From NCBI GenBank assembly GCA_003013855.2, contig PVNU02000950.1, positions 1 through 64,000 of the forward strand: a stretch of DNA of 64,000 bases, in the 5' to 3' direction. Within the stretch, counting starts at the first letter, position 1. Each line of letters starts with the position of its first letter. This DNA is from Liriodendron chinense. Lineage: Eukaryota; Streptophyta; Magnoliopsida; Magnoliales; Magnoliaceae. The notes beneath the pieces are model-generated. The model searched no databases. It was not told the DNA's origin and saw nothing but the letters and a program-made list of their open reading frames with translations. Shown in pieces: positions 1 to 11,442 of this stretch. A program made the position numbers and the translations under genes.

Positions 1-317
1 GATCATGAATGGTACAATCCAAAATTGTAAGGACACAGTATGAGGTAAACCCATGCAATGTACAGTCCACATCAAAGGTTGGCAACATGATGGACAATGG
101 GTGTAAGAGAGCGATCAAGCATACTTGAGAAATAAATACCTATGTTGTTGGAAACCAAACATACCTTTTTACTTTTTAACTGATAATATGTTATTTACCA
201 AATATGCTTATTGCTTAATAACAAGAAATCAAGATTAGTACTTGTCTGATAAGAAGCATATATTAAGTACCTTATAATCCAAATGCTAAAGGTAGTGAGA
301 CTGTTATGTCCTACCAT
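1..317. other. AT-rich noncoding DNA, nothing recognised
   Basis: No open frame, terminal repeat or motif that I can name. Confidence 0.4.
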
Positions 318-1105
318 GATGTAAAATGTATTTTATCCACGCCTTCCATGGCCATTTTGCCAACTCATTTTAGCCTATGAGCCCAAAAAATTAGGCAATT
401 AAAATCTTAAGTGGACCCCACCATGGGCAATAGTGATGATTGAACGCCCCTTGATCTAAGTCTCTGTGACTTGATCAACAGGTTGGATGATGAATAAATA
501 TTACATTAGGCAAGGAAGTTTTTAATGGTGGGCGTTCATTATTGCTAACTTTGCACGGTGCGATCCTTGTTGGAAGATGCTTAGGAGTTTCAACAGCAGC
601 TCTCAGTTTCGAATGTTAATGAGACACACTAACCCCCACTGGTGGGTGGGGTGCATCTAGTGACCAACTGTGTGGATGCGTTGCCCAGCAGGCAAGGTAG
701 GTGTGTTGCATGACCTTAAATAAATAAATAATAAAATAATAAAATAAAAAGCAAGGCTTAACATAACGATCCAAAATGTTTATTTATCTTCCAACCTGTC
801 GACGAGGTCATAAAGACTTAGATGCAGGACCACACAAATATAATATTAATTCAAAACTTTTGTGACCCATGAGAAGTTTTGAATGGTCAATGACCTCTCT
901 TCTATGGTATGGTCCCACTTGAGATTTGGATCTGCTTCAGTTTTTGGATCATGCTTTAAAATGACCTGTCAAAACAAAAGGACCATGTGGATATAAGGCA
1001 GATATATCACAGTGGGCCCACAGGGATCCAAGATTTGAAGATCCACGAAGCTGCGCCCAGATGTAAAGCACATACATCAATGTGGGCCTCATAGTCAGGA
1101 ACCAC
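318..1105. repeat. Degraded GTGGGCCC-type foldback repeat
   Basis: Contains the family's signature phrases in order: AAGTGGACC, CAACAGGTTGGATG, GAGATTTGGATCTGC, CAGTGGGCCCACAG. The copy is diverged, with unclear ends and an AT-rich insertion near 720-745. Confidence 0.55.
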
Positions 1106-1209
1106 TCACGTGGATCCACCGAAGCTGTCCCCCTACGTGTCAAAATTTTATTAGATGACTAAGCCATTGTCCCGAAATCGCTGGCCTTAATCCGAGCTCG
1201 CCCCAAACG

Positions 1210-1745
1210 GGATCGAATTAGGTGTTTACCCTGGTAACAACTTAGTGGGTGTTACCCCTACTTTGTGGGGCCTACCTTGATGTATTTTTTGTATATCCAT
1301 GCCGTCCATCTATTGTTAGGTCTAATTTAAGGATGAGATCCAAAATTATAAGAAGATAAAAATATCAGGTGGACCATATCAACAGAAAGAGTGATGATTA
1401 ATCATTAAAAACATTTTTCGGACCACAAAAGTTTAGATAAATCTGATCTTTAATTTTCCCTTCATCTAGACCTTTTTGACATTATCAAGAGCTTGGATTG
1501 CAAATGAACATTAGAAAAACCTTATGATAGGCTCTTTGAAATTTTTAATGGTGTGGCACTCAATCAACACTGTTTCAAGTGGTATGGTCCACTTGAGATT
1601 TGTATTTTTATAAATTTTGGAACCCTACTATAAAATGAGCTGGCACAACGGATGGACGGAGTGGATATACAAAATACCATCCATGTGGGCCACAAGGTAG
1701 GGGTAACACCCACTAAGCTGGATAAACACCTAATTCCGCTCCCGC
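1210..1745. mobile_element. Mutator-like MITE, GAATTAGGTGTT terminal family
   Basis: The ends are inverted repeats (GAATTAGGTGTT against AACACCTAATTC). Nine bases, CCCCAAACG, precede it at 1,201-1,209 and follow it at 1,746-1,754. The body is a GTGGGCCC-type foldback without coding capacity. The 9-bp duplication is the Mutator superfamily hallmark. Confidence 0.85.
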
Positions 1746-1754
1746 CCCCAAACG

Positions 1755-2208
1755 GGACGCGGATTTGACAGGAAGTTCCTGCGCCAGGAATCGAGGTGGG
1801 GCCCACCGTGATGTTTGTAATAAATCCACACCGTCCATCCGTTTTATGAGATTGTTTTAGAATGAGAGACCAAAAATGAACCGGATATAAGACTCAAGTG
1901 CGCCGCACTAAAGGGGCGCACTTAAGGGAAAGGTGGTTAGGGAAATTTCTACTGTCCTACTGGGATGAACTGAAAACACAAATATTAACCTGATTCAAAA
2001 CTTATGTGGCCCCATGAATATTTCAACTGTGGACGTTCAATCCTCACTTTTTCGGCCCACTTGAGTCTTGGATCCCGCTCATTTTTAAATGCACGTCCTA
2101 AAATAATCTAAAAAAAGAATGTTCGGCGTGGATTTCTCACCAACATCACAGTGGGCCCCACCTAGATTCCCTGGCGAAACGCTTTAGCAGGAAATCCGCA
2201 TCCCCAGG
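1755..2208. mobile_element. Mutator-like MITE, GCGGATTT terminal family
   Basis: Begins GGACGCGGATTT and ends AAATCCGCATCC with a foldback interior. It is flanked by CCCCAAACG on the left and GCCCAAACG on the right (8 of 9 matching), so it sits directly beside the previous element in the same target. Confidence 0.75.
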
Positions 2209-2221
2209 GCCCAAACGAAAG

Positions 2222-2800
2222 GGAGCTTTATTAAGTGGGTTTATCCCCAACTGTGGGGGCAACACGATGGGTGTGCCACTGCCTTACGTCCACCGCGTCA
2301 ATTCATTTTGACAGCTTTTTTTATGCATGATCCGAAAAATGACGCATATCCAAATCTTAGGTGGACCACACCATGGGAAGCAATAGTGCTTGTATACCCA
2401 CCATTAAAAACTTCTTGGGGGCCACTGTAATGTTTATTTGCCATCCAACCTGTTGATAAGTTCAAAGACACCTCGATTAAAGGGGCCACAAAAATATCAG
2501 CTTGATCTAAAACTTTTGTGGACCAGAAAAAGTTTTTAGTAGTCAATCATCACCGTCTCTTATGGTGTGGTCCACCTGAAATTTTAATCTACTTCAATTT
2601 TTTAGATCATGGCCTATAATGAGCTGTCAAAATGGATGGCCGGCATGGATTTAAGGCACATATACATGGTGGCCTTACAGTCAGAGATCCACCAAAGCAC
2701 CCAAATGTAAGGCTAATGCATCAAGCTGGTCCCACAATGAAATAGCTCACTGACTTGGATCCACCGAAGCAGCGGCCCCATTTAGCAAGATTTGATTGGA
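2222..2800. repeat. Degraded foldback MITE copy
   Basis: Carries the family phrases in order (AGGTGGACCACACC, CAACCTGTTGATAAG, GGTGTGGTCCACCTGA), with diverged ends and no clear target duplication. Confidence 0.55.
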
Positions 2801-2857
2801 CCGCACGCTGTTGTAAGAAAAAAGCCTGCGCCAAACAGTAGCCATAAGATGTTATAT

Positions 2858-3350
2858 GCCAGTGGGGCCCACCTTGATGATGTTTTGTATATCCACGCCG
2901 TCCATCTGTTTCTCCATAACATTTTAGTAAGTTGTCCCAAAAATCAAGCATATATAAATCTCAAGTGGACCACAACACAGGAAACAGTGGTTATTGAAAT
3001 ATGCACCATTAAAAACATACTAGGCCCACCGTAAGAAGATCCAAAATGTTTATTTCCCGTCCAACCTGTTGATAAGGTCAAAAATACGAAAATACAAATA
3101 TCAGATTGATCTAAAATTTTGTAGCCTACATGTGTTTTTTAATAGCCATTCACCACTTTTTCCAGTGGTATGGTCTACCAGAGATTTGGATCTACTTAAA
3201 TTTTGGTATAACTAACTAAAATGATCTGAAACAACGGATGGACGGCATGGATATTCAAAAACAATTATAAAAGTAGGCCCCACACGGTAAGGATAACACA
3301 CACTAAGGTGTTACCCGGGTAACAGCTAATCCGCCAACGTGCCAAACGTG
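2858..3350. repeat. Foldback MITE copy
   Basis: GTGGGGCCCACCTTGATG at the left mirrors the right part around TAGGCCCCACACGG. The right end retains GTTACCCGGGTAACAGC, linking it to the GAATTAGGTGTT family. Confidence 0.6.
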
Positions 3351-4592
3351 TTTGAAAGTTATTCCGTTGAGTTCAAGTAGAGAACGGATCACACAGGGGA
3401 AGGTACTACAACTTCGGTATTTTCTCACTTTTACTTTCCAATATGCAACTTGTGCATCACATAGGTACCATAAAAATGTGGGCCCCACTATGAAAATCAC
3501 CTGGCACAAAAAAATCAGGCCAATCTATTTAACGAGCGAACTACACCGTTGGAACTAATGGACAACCGATGGTCGATTTTACGACTTAACATATAGGTAT
3601 GGCCCACCTATTGATCAGATCAGATTTATTATGGAAAATAGTTATAATTATGGTGGGGAATACTGTTTTAAAGGTACGGATTTTCTAAAAATATGCCACG
3701 TTGGTGGAGAATGGTTGTTCGGTACCACAAGTTCCGGTACCGTTGCCTGTATGGGTTCAGTACTCCTCAAAAAACAAATCCAAGTAAGTACGGGGTATTT
3801 TAGTCAATTTCAAAACTGAAAGAAAAAGAAAAGGTTAGGGGTACTTCTGTAGTTTTCTCAAGATTCAAGGGCATATCTGTAAAGCCGTCAAAAGAAAGAG
3901 TACTAATCTCAGATTCTCAATCCTCAAGCGCCAAAAGGAAACGCAGAAGCGGTGCCAAGGAGGCACATAAATTTCATATGAAGGTCGCTGAGTTGAATCT
4001 TACATAGAAGATACTGTCCGTTGGATTTATCATGTCGTACAAAAATGATCCAAGATATGCCCCATCAAGAAAATTAAGAGAACGGTCCATATTCACTCAT
4101 GAAAATAACAATCAAACGATCAAATCTGTGGACTTCAGTTTACAAATCACAGATGATCGTGAGAGGGAAAACAAGATGAACGTTTAAGATCAGGTAGATA
4201 TTCTCTTTTTCCTCATGTAGAATGCGTTTGATCTCCGCGCATGGGAAGAATCGAAGTTACATTATCCTCCAAACAGTGCAGCGAGCGCCGTGGAATATCG
4301 AGGCCGGGAGTCCATCGTCAGTTGCTGGTGCTGGTCCGCTTTCTCGAAGCCGGTCGGAGTCGAAAGCATACCTTTCGATGTTGACCGGGCATTGCCGGTT
4401 GCTGGAAGTTAACACCCGTTGCCAAAAAGAGAATATTCTGTCACTATTCCGTCATTCAGGAACGAATATTCCGTTATCAAACCGCACGTGGTCTCGCACG
4501 TGAAGGGCCTACGCGGTAGGGACGCGCTCCGAGCTTTCGTGTACCCCGAGGAAATTACGCGTCCGATCTGGATTCTTTTATAAGAATCTGTG
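3351..4592. other. Noncoding interval, no gene recognised
   Basis: Short open frames only, with no recognisable protein motif and no splice-consistent chain. It probably contains older unassigned repeats. Confidence 0.4.
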
Positions 4593-4601
4593 CTCCACAG
4601 T

Positions 4602-5136
4602 GGAATCGGATTGCATGCGGAGTAACTCCCCACGCTCTTACCGTGCGGAGTAAACTCAGTTGGGCCCACCTATAATGTATGTGCTTTATTTATTCCGTCC
4701 ATATGTTTTTCCAGCTCATTTTAGTGGTTGAGCCCAAAATTTAAGCATATCCAGATCTCAAGTGAACCATGTAAGGGAACAGTGGGAATAATGACTTCTA
4801 CAGTTGAAACCTTGCCAGGCCCTACAGTGATGTTTATTTGTCATCGAACCTGTTCATAAGATCACATGGATATGGATGAAGGGAAAACACAAATATTAGC
4901 TTGATCCAAAACTTCTGTGTCCTCCCAGAATTTTTCAGTGGTAGACATTCAATTCACACATTTCTTGTGGTGTGGTCCACTTTAGATTTTGATATGCTTC
5001 AGTTTTTAGCACCATATATAAAATTTTTCGTTAAGATGGATGGATGGAGTGGATAAAATATGTAAATCACTGTGAGCCCCACAGAGTTTACTCCGCACGC
5101 TATCGTGCGGAGTTACTCAGTACGCAATCCGCTTCC
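4602..5136. mobile_element. Mutator-like MITE, GGCGGAGT/ACTCCGCACG terminal family
   Basis: Bounded by a perfect 9-bp duplication, CTCCACAGT, at 4,593-4,601 and 5,137-5,145. Terminal inverted repeats of about 50 bp carry CGGATTGC and GTGCGGAGTAAACTC. The foldback interior has no ORF. The left breakpoint of the large tandem duplication falls inside this element, at 4,822. Confidence 0.9.
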
Positions 5137-5399
5137 CTCCACAGTACCCTATTGTGGCCACTGGCCAGTTTCCACCTACGGACTGTATCCCAGGTGATGA
5201 TGATCTGAGCCGTTCATATTTCGGATTAATGCTATCCAGACCATTGGATGAGTGATTGTGCATGAATATGAATATTTAGTGGCTCATATTCAAATACAAG
5301 ATTCAAAGGTCAGGATCATCAATCAACCATCATTGCCTTCTATACGATTAGCATGAACGGTTCAGATCAATGCAATCGCTTTGCCAGCGACCCCGGTGC

Positions 5400-5949
5400 G
5401 GGAGCGAATTAGATGTTACTCTGGTAACACCTTAGTGAGTGTTACCCCTACCGTGTGGGGCCCATTGTGATGTATTTTTTATTTATCTATGCCGTCTATC
5501 TGTTTTCTCATATCATTTTAGGATATGATACAAAACCTTAAGAAGATCCAAATCTCAGGTGGACCATACCACTAGAAAGAGTGATTAATAACCATTAAAA
5601 ACGTTTTGTGGGCCACAAAAGTTTTGGATCAATCTGATATTTATATTTTCCCTTCATCGAGACCTTATTGACATTATCAAGAGCTTGGATTGTAAATAAA
5701 CATTACCAAAACCTTACCATGGGCTCTTTGGAATTTTTAATGGTGGAGCACTCAATCACACTGTTTCCAGTGGTATGGCCCACTTGAGATTTGGATCTGC
5801 ATAATTTTTGGAACCTTATATTAAAATTGGCTGTATAAACGGATGGACGGAGTGGATATACAAAATATCATCCACGTGGGCCATACAGTAGGGGTAACAC
5901 CCACTAAGCTGTTCCCGGGGTAACACCTAATTCGCGCCCGCACCCGCCC
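5400..5949. mobile_element. MITE of the GAATTAGGTGTT family, absent from duplicate copy B
   Basis: Roughly 50-bp inverted ends: GCGAATTAGATGTTACTC on the left and GGTAACACCTAATTCGC on the right. The equivalent site in copy B, near 9,990-10,005, runs uninterrupted. A clean 9-bp duplication is not visible here. Confidence 0.8.
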
Positions 5950-6129
5950 CCCCTCTGGGTGAAGGAAAAAAAAAAAAAGCAGATACAAATTTCAGGGAAC
6001 CCACTGTCTTTTTGTGCGACACTCAAATTTTGGATAAAGCTGAAAAATCCTTTCACCAAGTCGTCCAAGTCTGCTCGGAAAGACCAAGACCTGGCTGTAG
6101 GCTACCCTACATCTTACAAGTCATACAGT

Positions 6130-6487
6130 GCTGGACCCACCCTGTAGCCATTCTTGCTAAACTCAAAGTGGGCTATAACCTACACCACACGAAAGAATAG
6201 CATAGAAACACTTTTTTTGGGACACCGTGTTATTTATATGCCATCCAAACCGTTCATAAGGTGATTTTCACTGGGTTGAAGGGAAGTAACAGATATCAGC
6301 CTGATCCAAAATTTCTGTTGACCACAAGAAGATTTCAACAGTAGATGCATTAATACCCATTTTTCTTAAGATGTGGCCTCCTTGAGTTTTGGATTGCCAT
6401 AATTTTTGTGCTCACATTCTAACAAGACCAAGAGAAACTGATGGACGGAGTGGATGCAACACGGACATCACAATGAACCCAGCAAGA
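6130..6487. repeat. Diverged foldback MITE (copy A)
   Basis: Family phrases TATGCCATCCAAACCG and GACGGAGTGGATGCAAC are present. The equivalent in copy B is about 10,190-10,532. Confidence 0.5.
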
Positions 6488-6713
6488 TTCAGATTATCTA
6501 ACCCGTCCATCATATGTGCCCCATATGTTTCACATAATAGCTTGATCCATAACTCAAGTGGGCCACACCAAAGGGAACAATGGAGCAAACTGTGGAGGGC
6601 ACGCCCACTACCGAAACTCTCGCGTACGATGTGGGGTCCACGGTGTCGTTTATGTCTCATCCGGCCTCGGTTTGGCTGGTGACCCCGTACCCGGCAACTA
6701 GCTGATGTCAAAG

Positions 6714-7150
6714 TTCTGTGGGCTCCACCATAATGTACGAGTCTTATCCACGCCGTCCATCCATCTTGGCAGCTCATTTTAGGGCATTGACTAAAAATGA
6801 GGCAGATCCAAATCTCAGGTGGACCACACCATAGCGAAACAGTGCTTGATTGAACGTCCACCATTCCCACTGTAATGTTTATTTGCCATTTAACCTGTTG
6901 ATAAAGGTCACACAGGCTTCGATGCAAGGAAAACACAAATATCAGCTTGATCCAAAACTTCTATGCCCCTACGAGTTTTTAACGGTAAGCATTCAATCCC
7001 ACTGTTTCCTGTGGTGTGGTCCAAGCGGAGATTTGGATCTGCCTCAATTTTGGGCACATGGCCTAAAATTAGCGGGCAATATGAATGGACAGAGTGGATA
7101 AAGCACATACTTCGTGGTGGGCCCCACAAAGCTTTGACACCAGCTAGCTT
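6714..7150. repeat. Foldback MITE (copy A)
   Basis: The left arm (GTGGGCTCCACCATAATG, CCACGCCGTCCATCC) mirrors the right arm ending GTGGTGGGCCCCACAAAG. The copy B equivalent is 10,756-11,195. Confidence 0.65.
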
Positions 7151-7396
7151 GTTGGGTCCGTCTCATCCAACCTATTCATCTGGTGTGCCCAACCAGACTT
7201 AATGGACACTGAAATTCAAGCTATTTCAAAACCTAGGTGGGCCACAAAATTGGATACACAGGTTTTAGAGGGTGTCCCACCTGAGTTCTTCATTGACCCA
7301 TGCGTAGGGCTCATCATATGTACGGTTTGGATTCCACATATACATGACCCGTGGGCCCTACCAAGCGTCGGAAAACCATAGAGCTGGCGTAGTTGT

Positions 7397-9344
7397 TGTT
7401 AGTGCACCTTTTTGTGGCATACTAGTACACCTTGTTTGTCAATCACTTAAGTCAGTGAGTCTAGTATCAGTTGAGCATAATGAAGACGAAGACCAAAGAC
7501 TCAAGTGGCCCTGCTGCATCAAGGAAGAAGATACGGGTAAAAGTGATGCCTGGGTGTGCCTTAACCTTGACCAAAACCTAACCCTTAACCTCTTTGATGA
7601 CCTTGACCATATTAGGAAACATTTAGCCATCATAGATTGGCCCTAGGTGTCCCAAAAGATCACCCAAACCTTGGCCATATAGTTGGGGTTGTAAAATAGT
7701 GGGTCAGCTAACCAAATGGGCTGAACCCACGCCTATCCGACCGGTTACGACCAGTCGGCTGGACTGACCAAGACTAGTCAAACAGGCCCAGTCCAAAGAC
7801 AGTAAGTCACTATAATGTGCAGGCCCTTGGGCCGACTGGTTGTGATCGGTCGGCTGGTCTGGTCCGACCGGTCGGACAGACACCCTTCTACACAGTAAGT
7901 TCACTGTCTTCATTGGCCGTTGGCTGACCGGTCGGAACAGGTCAGAACTAGCTGTTATTTGCCCGTTTTCTGTCCGTTTGGACCACTTTTATAAAGGGAC
8001 TTGGCTCATTTTGGGGGGCAAGGAAAGGGATTTTGAAAGGAGTGAAGCCACCATTGTTGGAGACCATTTGAGGCTCATTCCCAACCTATGCAAGGCATCT
8101 TCCTTGTACTTTAACACAAGATTGGAGCATTCCAAGCTCATAAAGAAGATGACCTTTATCCCCTCTTCATCTCTAGAGTTTGGATCTTCCTTGATAGACA
8201 TATCCTTATCCAAATCTCTAAGATGAGATCGTTGTATGTGAGCAACTTTAGGCAACCCATTCCTATTAGTTGTAGAGTTCTCAACCCTACCCTCCTATCA
8301 CCTTGGGCATCTCAAAGGCATCACAAGCAAGGTGATTGATCAAGTGTAGCTGAGACATCGGCGACGCAACTGCAACACGATCGGGGGAGCAAGGGAAGCT
8401 GATTGAAGCAGGGGAGAGTGGAGATCAAGCAACCCGAACCGGCACTGAACAAGGGGCTCATCCGACAAGTAAGGTTGTCTTTATTAAGAGTCCATCGTGT
8501 AGAGTTTGTTTGTCAAACTCGAACAAGGGATGTTGGTCATTTCTTGGCCTGTTTGTGGGCCTAAAGATTAGGAGTTGTTTGGCACTTCTTGGCCCGTTTG
8601 CCGGGCCTAAACAAAATCTCCAAGGGTGAGCCTTCGACACGAGAGTAAACGTGCATCGGGTTGAGAGTTAACCTATGTCAAAAACTCCGTTCAGGTTGAG
8701 AGTTAGCACTTTGTCCAAAACTCCGGTTATGGTTGAGAGGTGAACCGGTAAAACCTCTGTTTAAAGGTTGAGAGGTGAACCTCATTTAAAACCTCCAATA
8801 GTGAATGTCGGTGTGCTCAAAGGAGTTAAGTACTTGAACTAGGAGTGAAGTAAACCTAAAGTCGAACTACTATACATGCTTCTGTTTGTGATTGAATTCA
8901 GCACATTGTTATCCTAGCATTGAATGTTTAATTGTTAATTTGTATGCTTGATAGGAATGTATACTAGACACTAGATAGGCACATCCACACACAAGATGTA
9001 CTTTCATTAGTAGTGTAGACTTGAGCTGATTGATCCATTCTCATAAGTCTACATAGGTTGCATAGATTAGGAGCTTGATTAGTTACATCATTTGATTATC
9101 TATGCATGTTTAAGACTAGGTTGTTTATTGCTTAAACCATATGCTAGTCTTGTGATTAGACCCACTTAGCCTTGGAAGCCGAAGTGTTCTTACTTACTAA
9201 GTTTAATTTGTTAAATTGTGTAAGTAGGCGAAAAGAATTTCAAAAGGTCCTAATCACCCCCTATAAGACTTAGCCATAATTTTAGTTGCTCTTTAAGCTT
9301 CCGCACATACGAAGGTGTTGTGTTAGACCACCGACGTAATTTCA
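7397..9344 (+). mobile_element. Copia LTR (duplicate copy A)
   Basis: Starts TGTTAGTGCACC and ends ACGTAATTTCA, 1,948 bp. GTTGT precedes it. TTTATAAA at 7,988-7,995 is a likely LTR promoter. It is followed at 9,347-9,358 by TGGTATCAGAGC, complementary to the 3' end of initiator-Met tRNA, the usual copia primer site. The internal part stops after about 45 bp at the duplication junction, so this is a duplicated 5' LTR and not a separate insertion. Confidence 0.88.
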
Positions 9345-9346
9345 AT

Positions 9347-9358
9347 TGGTATCAGAGC
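9347..9358 (+). other. Copia primer binding site (copy A)
   Basis: TGGTATCAGAGC, two bases after the LTR; matches the 3' end of initiator-Met tRNA. Confidence 0.8.
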
Positions 9359-11442
9359 GGGTTGCTCTTCAAGGACTTAACCATCTAGAGTAAGATCCGG
9401 TACCATCTACAGTGATGTTTATTTGTTATCCAACCTGTTCATAAGATCACATGGATATGGATGAAGGGAAAACACAAATATCAGCTTGATCAAAAACTTC
9501 TGTGTCCTCTGACAATTTTTCAATGGTAGACATTCAATTCACACATTTCTTGTGGTGTGGTCCACTTTAGATTTTGATATGCTTCATTTTTTAGCACCAT
9601 ATATAAAATTTTCCATTAAGATGGATGGATGGAGTGGATAAAATACGTAAATCACTGTGGGCCCTACAGAGTTTACTCCGCACGCTACTCCGCACGCTAG
9701 CGTGCGGAGTTACTCAGTACGCAATCCGCTTCCCTCCACAGTACCCATTGTGGCCACTGGCCAGTTTCCACCTACGGACTGTATCCCAGGTGATGATGAT
9801 CTGAGCCGTTCATATTTCGGATTAATGCTATCCAGACCATTGGATGAGTGATTGTGCATGAATATGAATATTTAGTGGCTCATATTCAAATACAAGATTC
9901 AAAGGTCAGGATCATGAATCAACCATCATTGCCTTCTATATGATTAGCATGAACGGTTCAGATCAATGCAATCGCTTTGCCAGCGACCCCGGTGCTAGCA
10001 ACGTGGGTGAAGGAAAAAAAAAAAGCGGATATAAATTTCAGGGAACCCACTGTCTTTTGTGGGACACTCAAATTTTGTATAAAGCTGAAAATTCCTTTCA
10101 CCAACTCGTCCAAGTCTGCTCGGGAAGACCAAGACCTGCCTGTGGGCTACCCTACATCTTACAAGTCATACAGTGCTGGGACCCACCCTGTAGCCATTCT
10201 TGCTAAACTCAAGAGGGCTATAACCTATACCACACGAAAGAGTAGCATAGAAACACTTTTTTGGGGACACCCTGTTATTTATATGCCATCCAAACCTTTC
10301 ATAAGGTGATTTTCACTGGGTTGAAGGGAAGTAACAGATATCAGCCTGATCCAAAATTTCTGTTGACCACAAGAAGATTTCAACAGTAGATGCATTAATA
10401 CCCATTTTTCTTAAGATGTGGCCTACTTGAGTTTTGGATTGCCATAATTTTTGTGCTCACATTCTAACAAGACCAAGAGAAACTGATGGACGGAGTGGAT
10501 GCAACACGGACATCACAATGAACCCAGCAAGATTCAGATTATCTAACCCGTCCATCATATGTGCCCCATATGTTTCACATAATAGCTTGATCCATAACTC
10601 ATGTGGGCCACACCAAAGGGAACAATGGAGCAAACTGTGGAGGGCACGCCCACTACCGAAACTCTCGCGTACGATGTGGGGTCCACGGTGTCGTTTATGT
10701 CTCATCCGGCCTCGGTTTGGCTGGTGACCCCCATACCCGGCAACTAGCTGATGTCAAAGTTCTGTGGGCTCCACCATAATGTACGAGTCTTATCCACGCC
10801 GTCCATCCATCTTGGCAGCTCATTTTAGGGCATGGACTAAAAATGAGGCAGATCCAAATCTCAGGTGGACCACACCATAGCAAAACAGTGATTGATTGAA
10901 CGTCCACCATTCCCACTGTAATGTTTATTTGCCATTTAACCTGTTGATAAAGGTCACACAGGCTTCGATTAAGGGAAAACACAAATATCAGCTTGATCCA
11001 AAACTTCTATGGCCCCTACGAGTTTTTAACGGTAAGCATTCAATCCCACTGTTTCCTGTGGTGTGGTCCAAGCGGAGATTTGGATCTGCCTCAATTTTGG
11101 GCACATGGCCTAAAATGAGCGGGCAATATGAATGGACAGAGTGGATAAAGCACATACTTCGTGGTGGGCCCCACAAAGCTTTGACACCAGCTAGCTTGTT
11201 GGGTCCGTCTCATCCAACCTATTCATCTGGTGTGCCCAACCAGACTTAATGGACACTGAAATTCAAGCTATTTCAAAACCTAGGTGGGCCACAAAATTGG
11301 ATACACAAGTTTTAGAGGGTGTCCCACCTGAGTTCTTTATTGACCCATGCGTAGGCTCATCAGATGTACGGTTTGGATTCCACATATACATGACCCGTGG
11401 GCCCTACCAAGCGTCGGAAAACCATAGAGCTAGTGTAGTTGT

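Larger units (their letters stand above)
4822..9404. repeat. Tandem duplication, copy A
   Basis: From CTACAGTGATGTTTATTTG onward it matches 9,407 onward nearly base for base. It runs through a set of MITEs, a 1.95-kb copia LTR, the primer binding site and about 45 bp of copia internal sequence. It then jumps at 9,404-9,407 to the start of copy B. It carries an extra MITE at 5,400-5,949 that copy B lacks. Confidence 0.9.

Noticed and set aside
6412..6936. 174-codon open frame on the minus strand
   Set aside because: It runs across MITE arms and is partly repeated in the duplicate at 10,457-10,982. No protein family resemblance.
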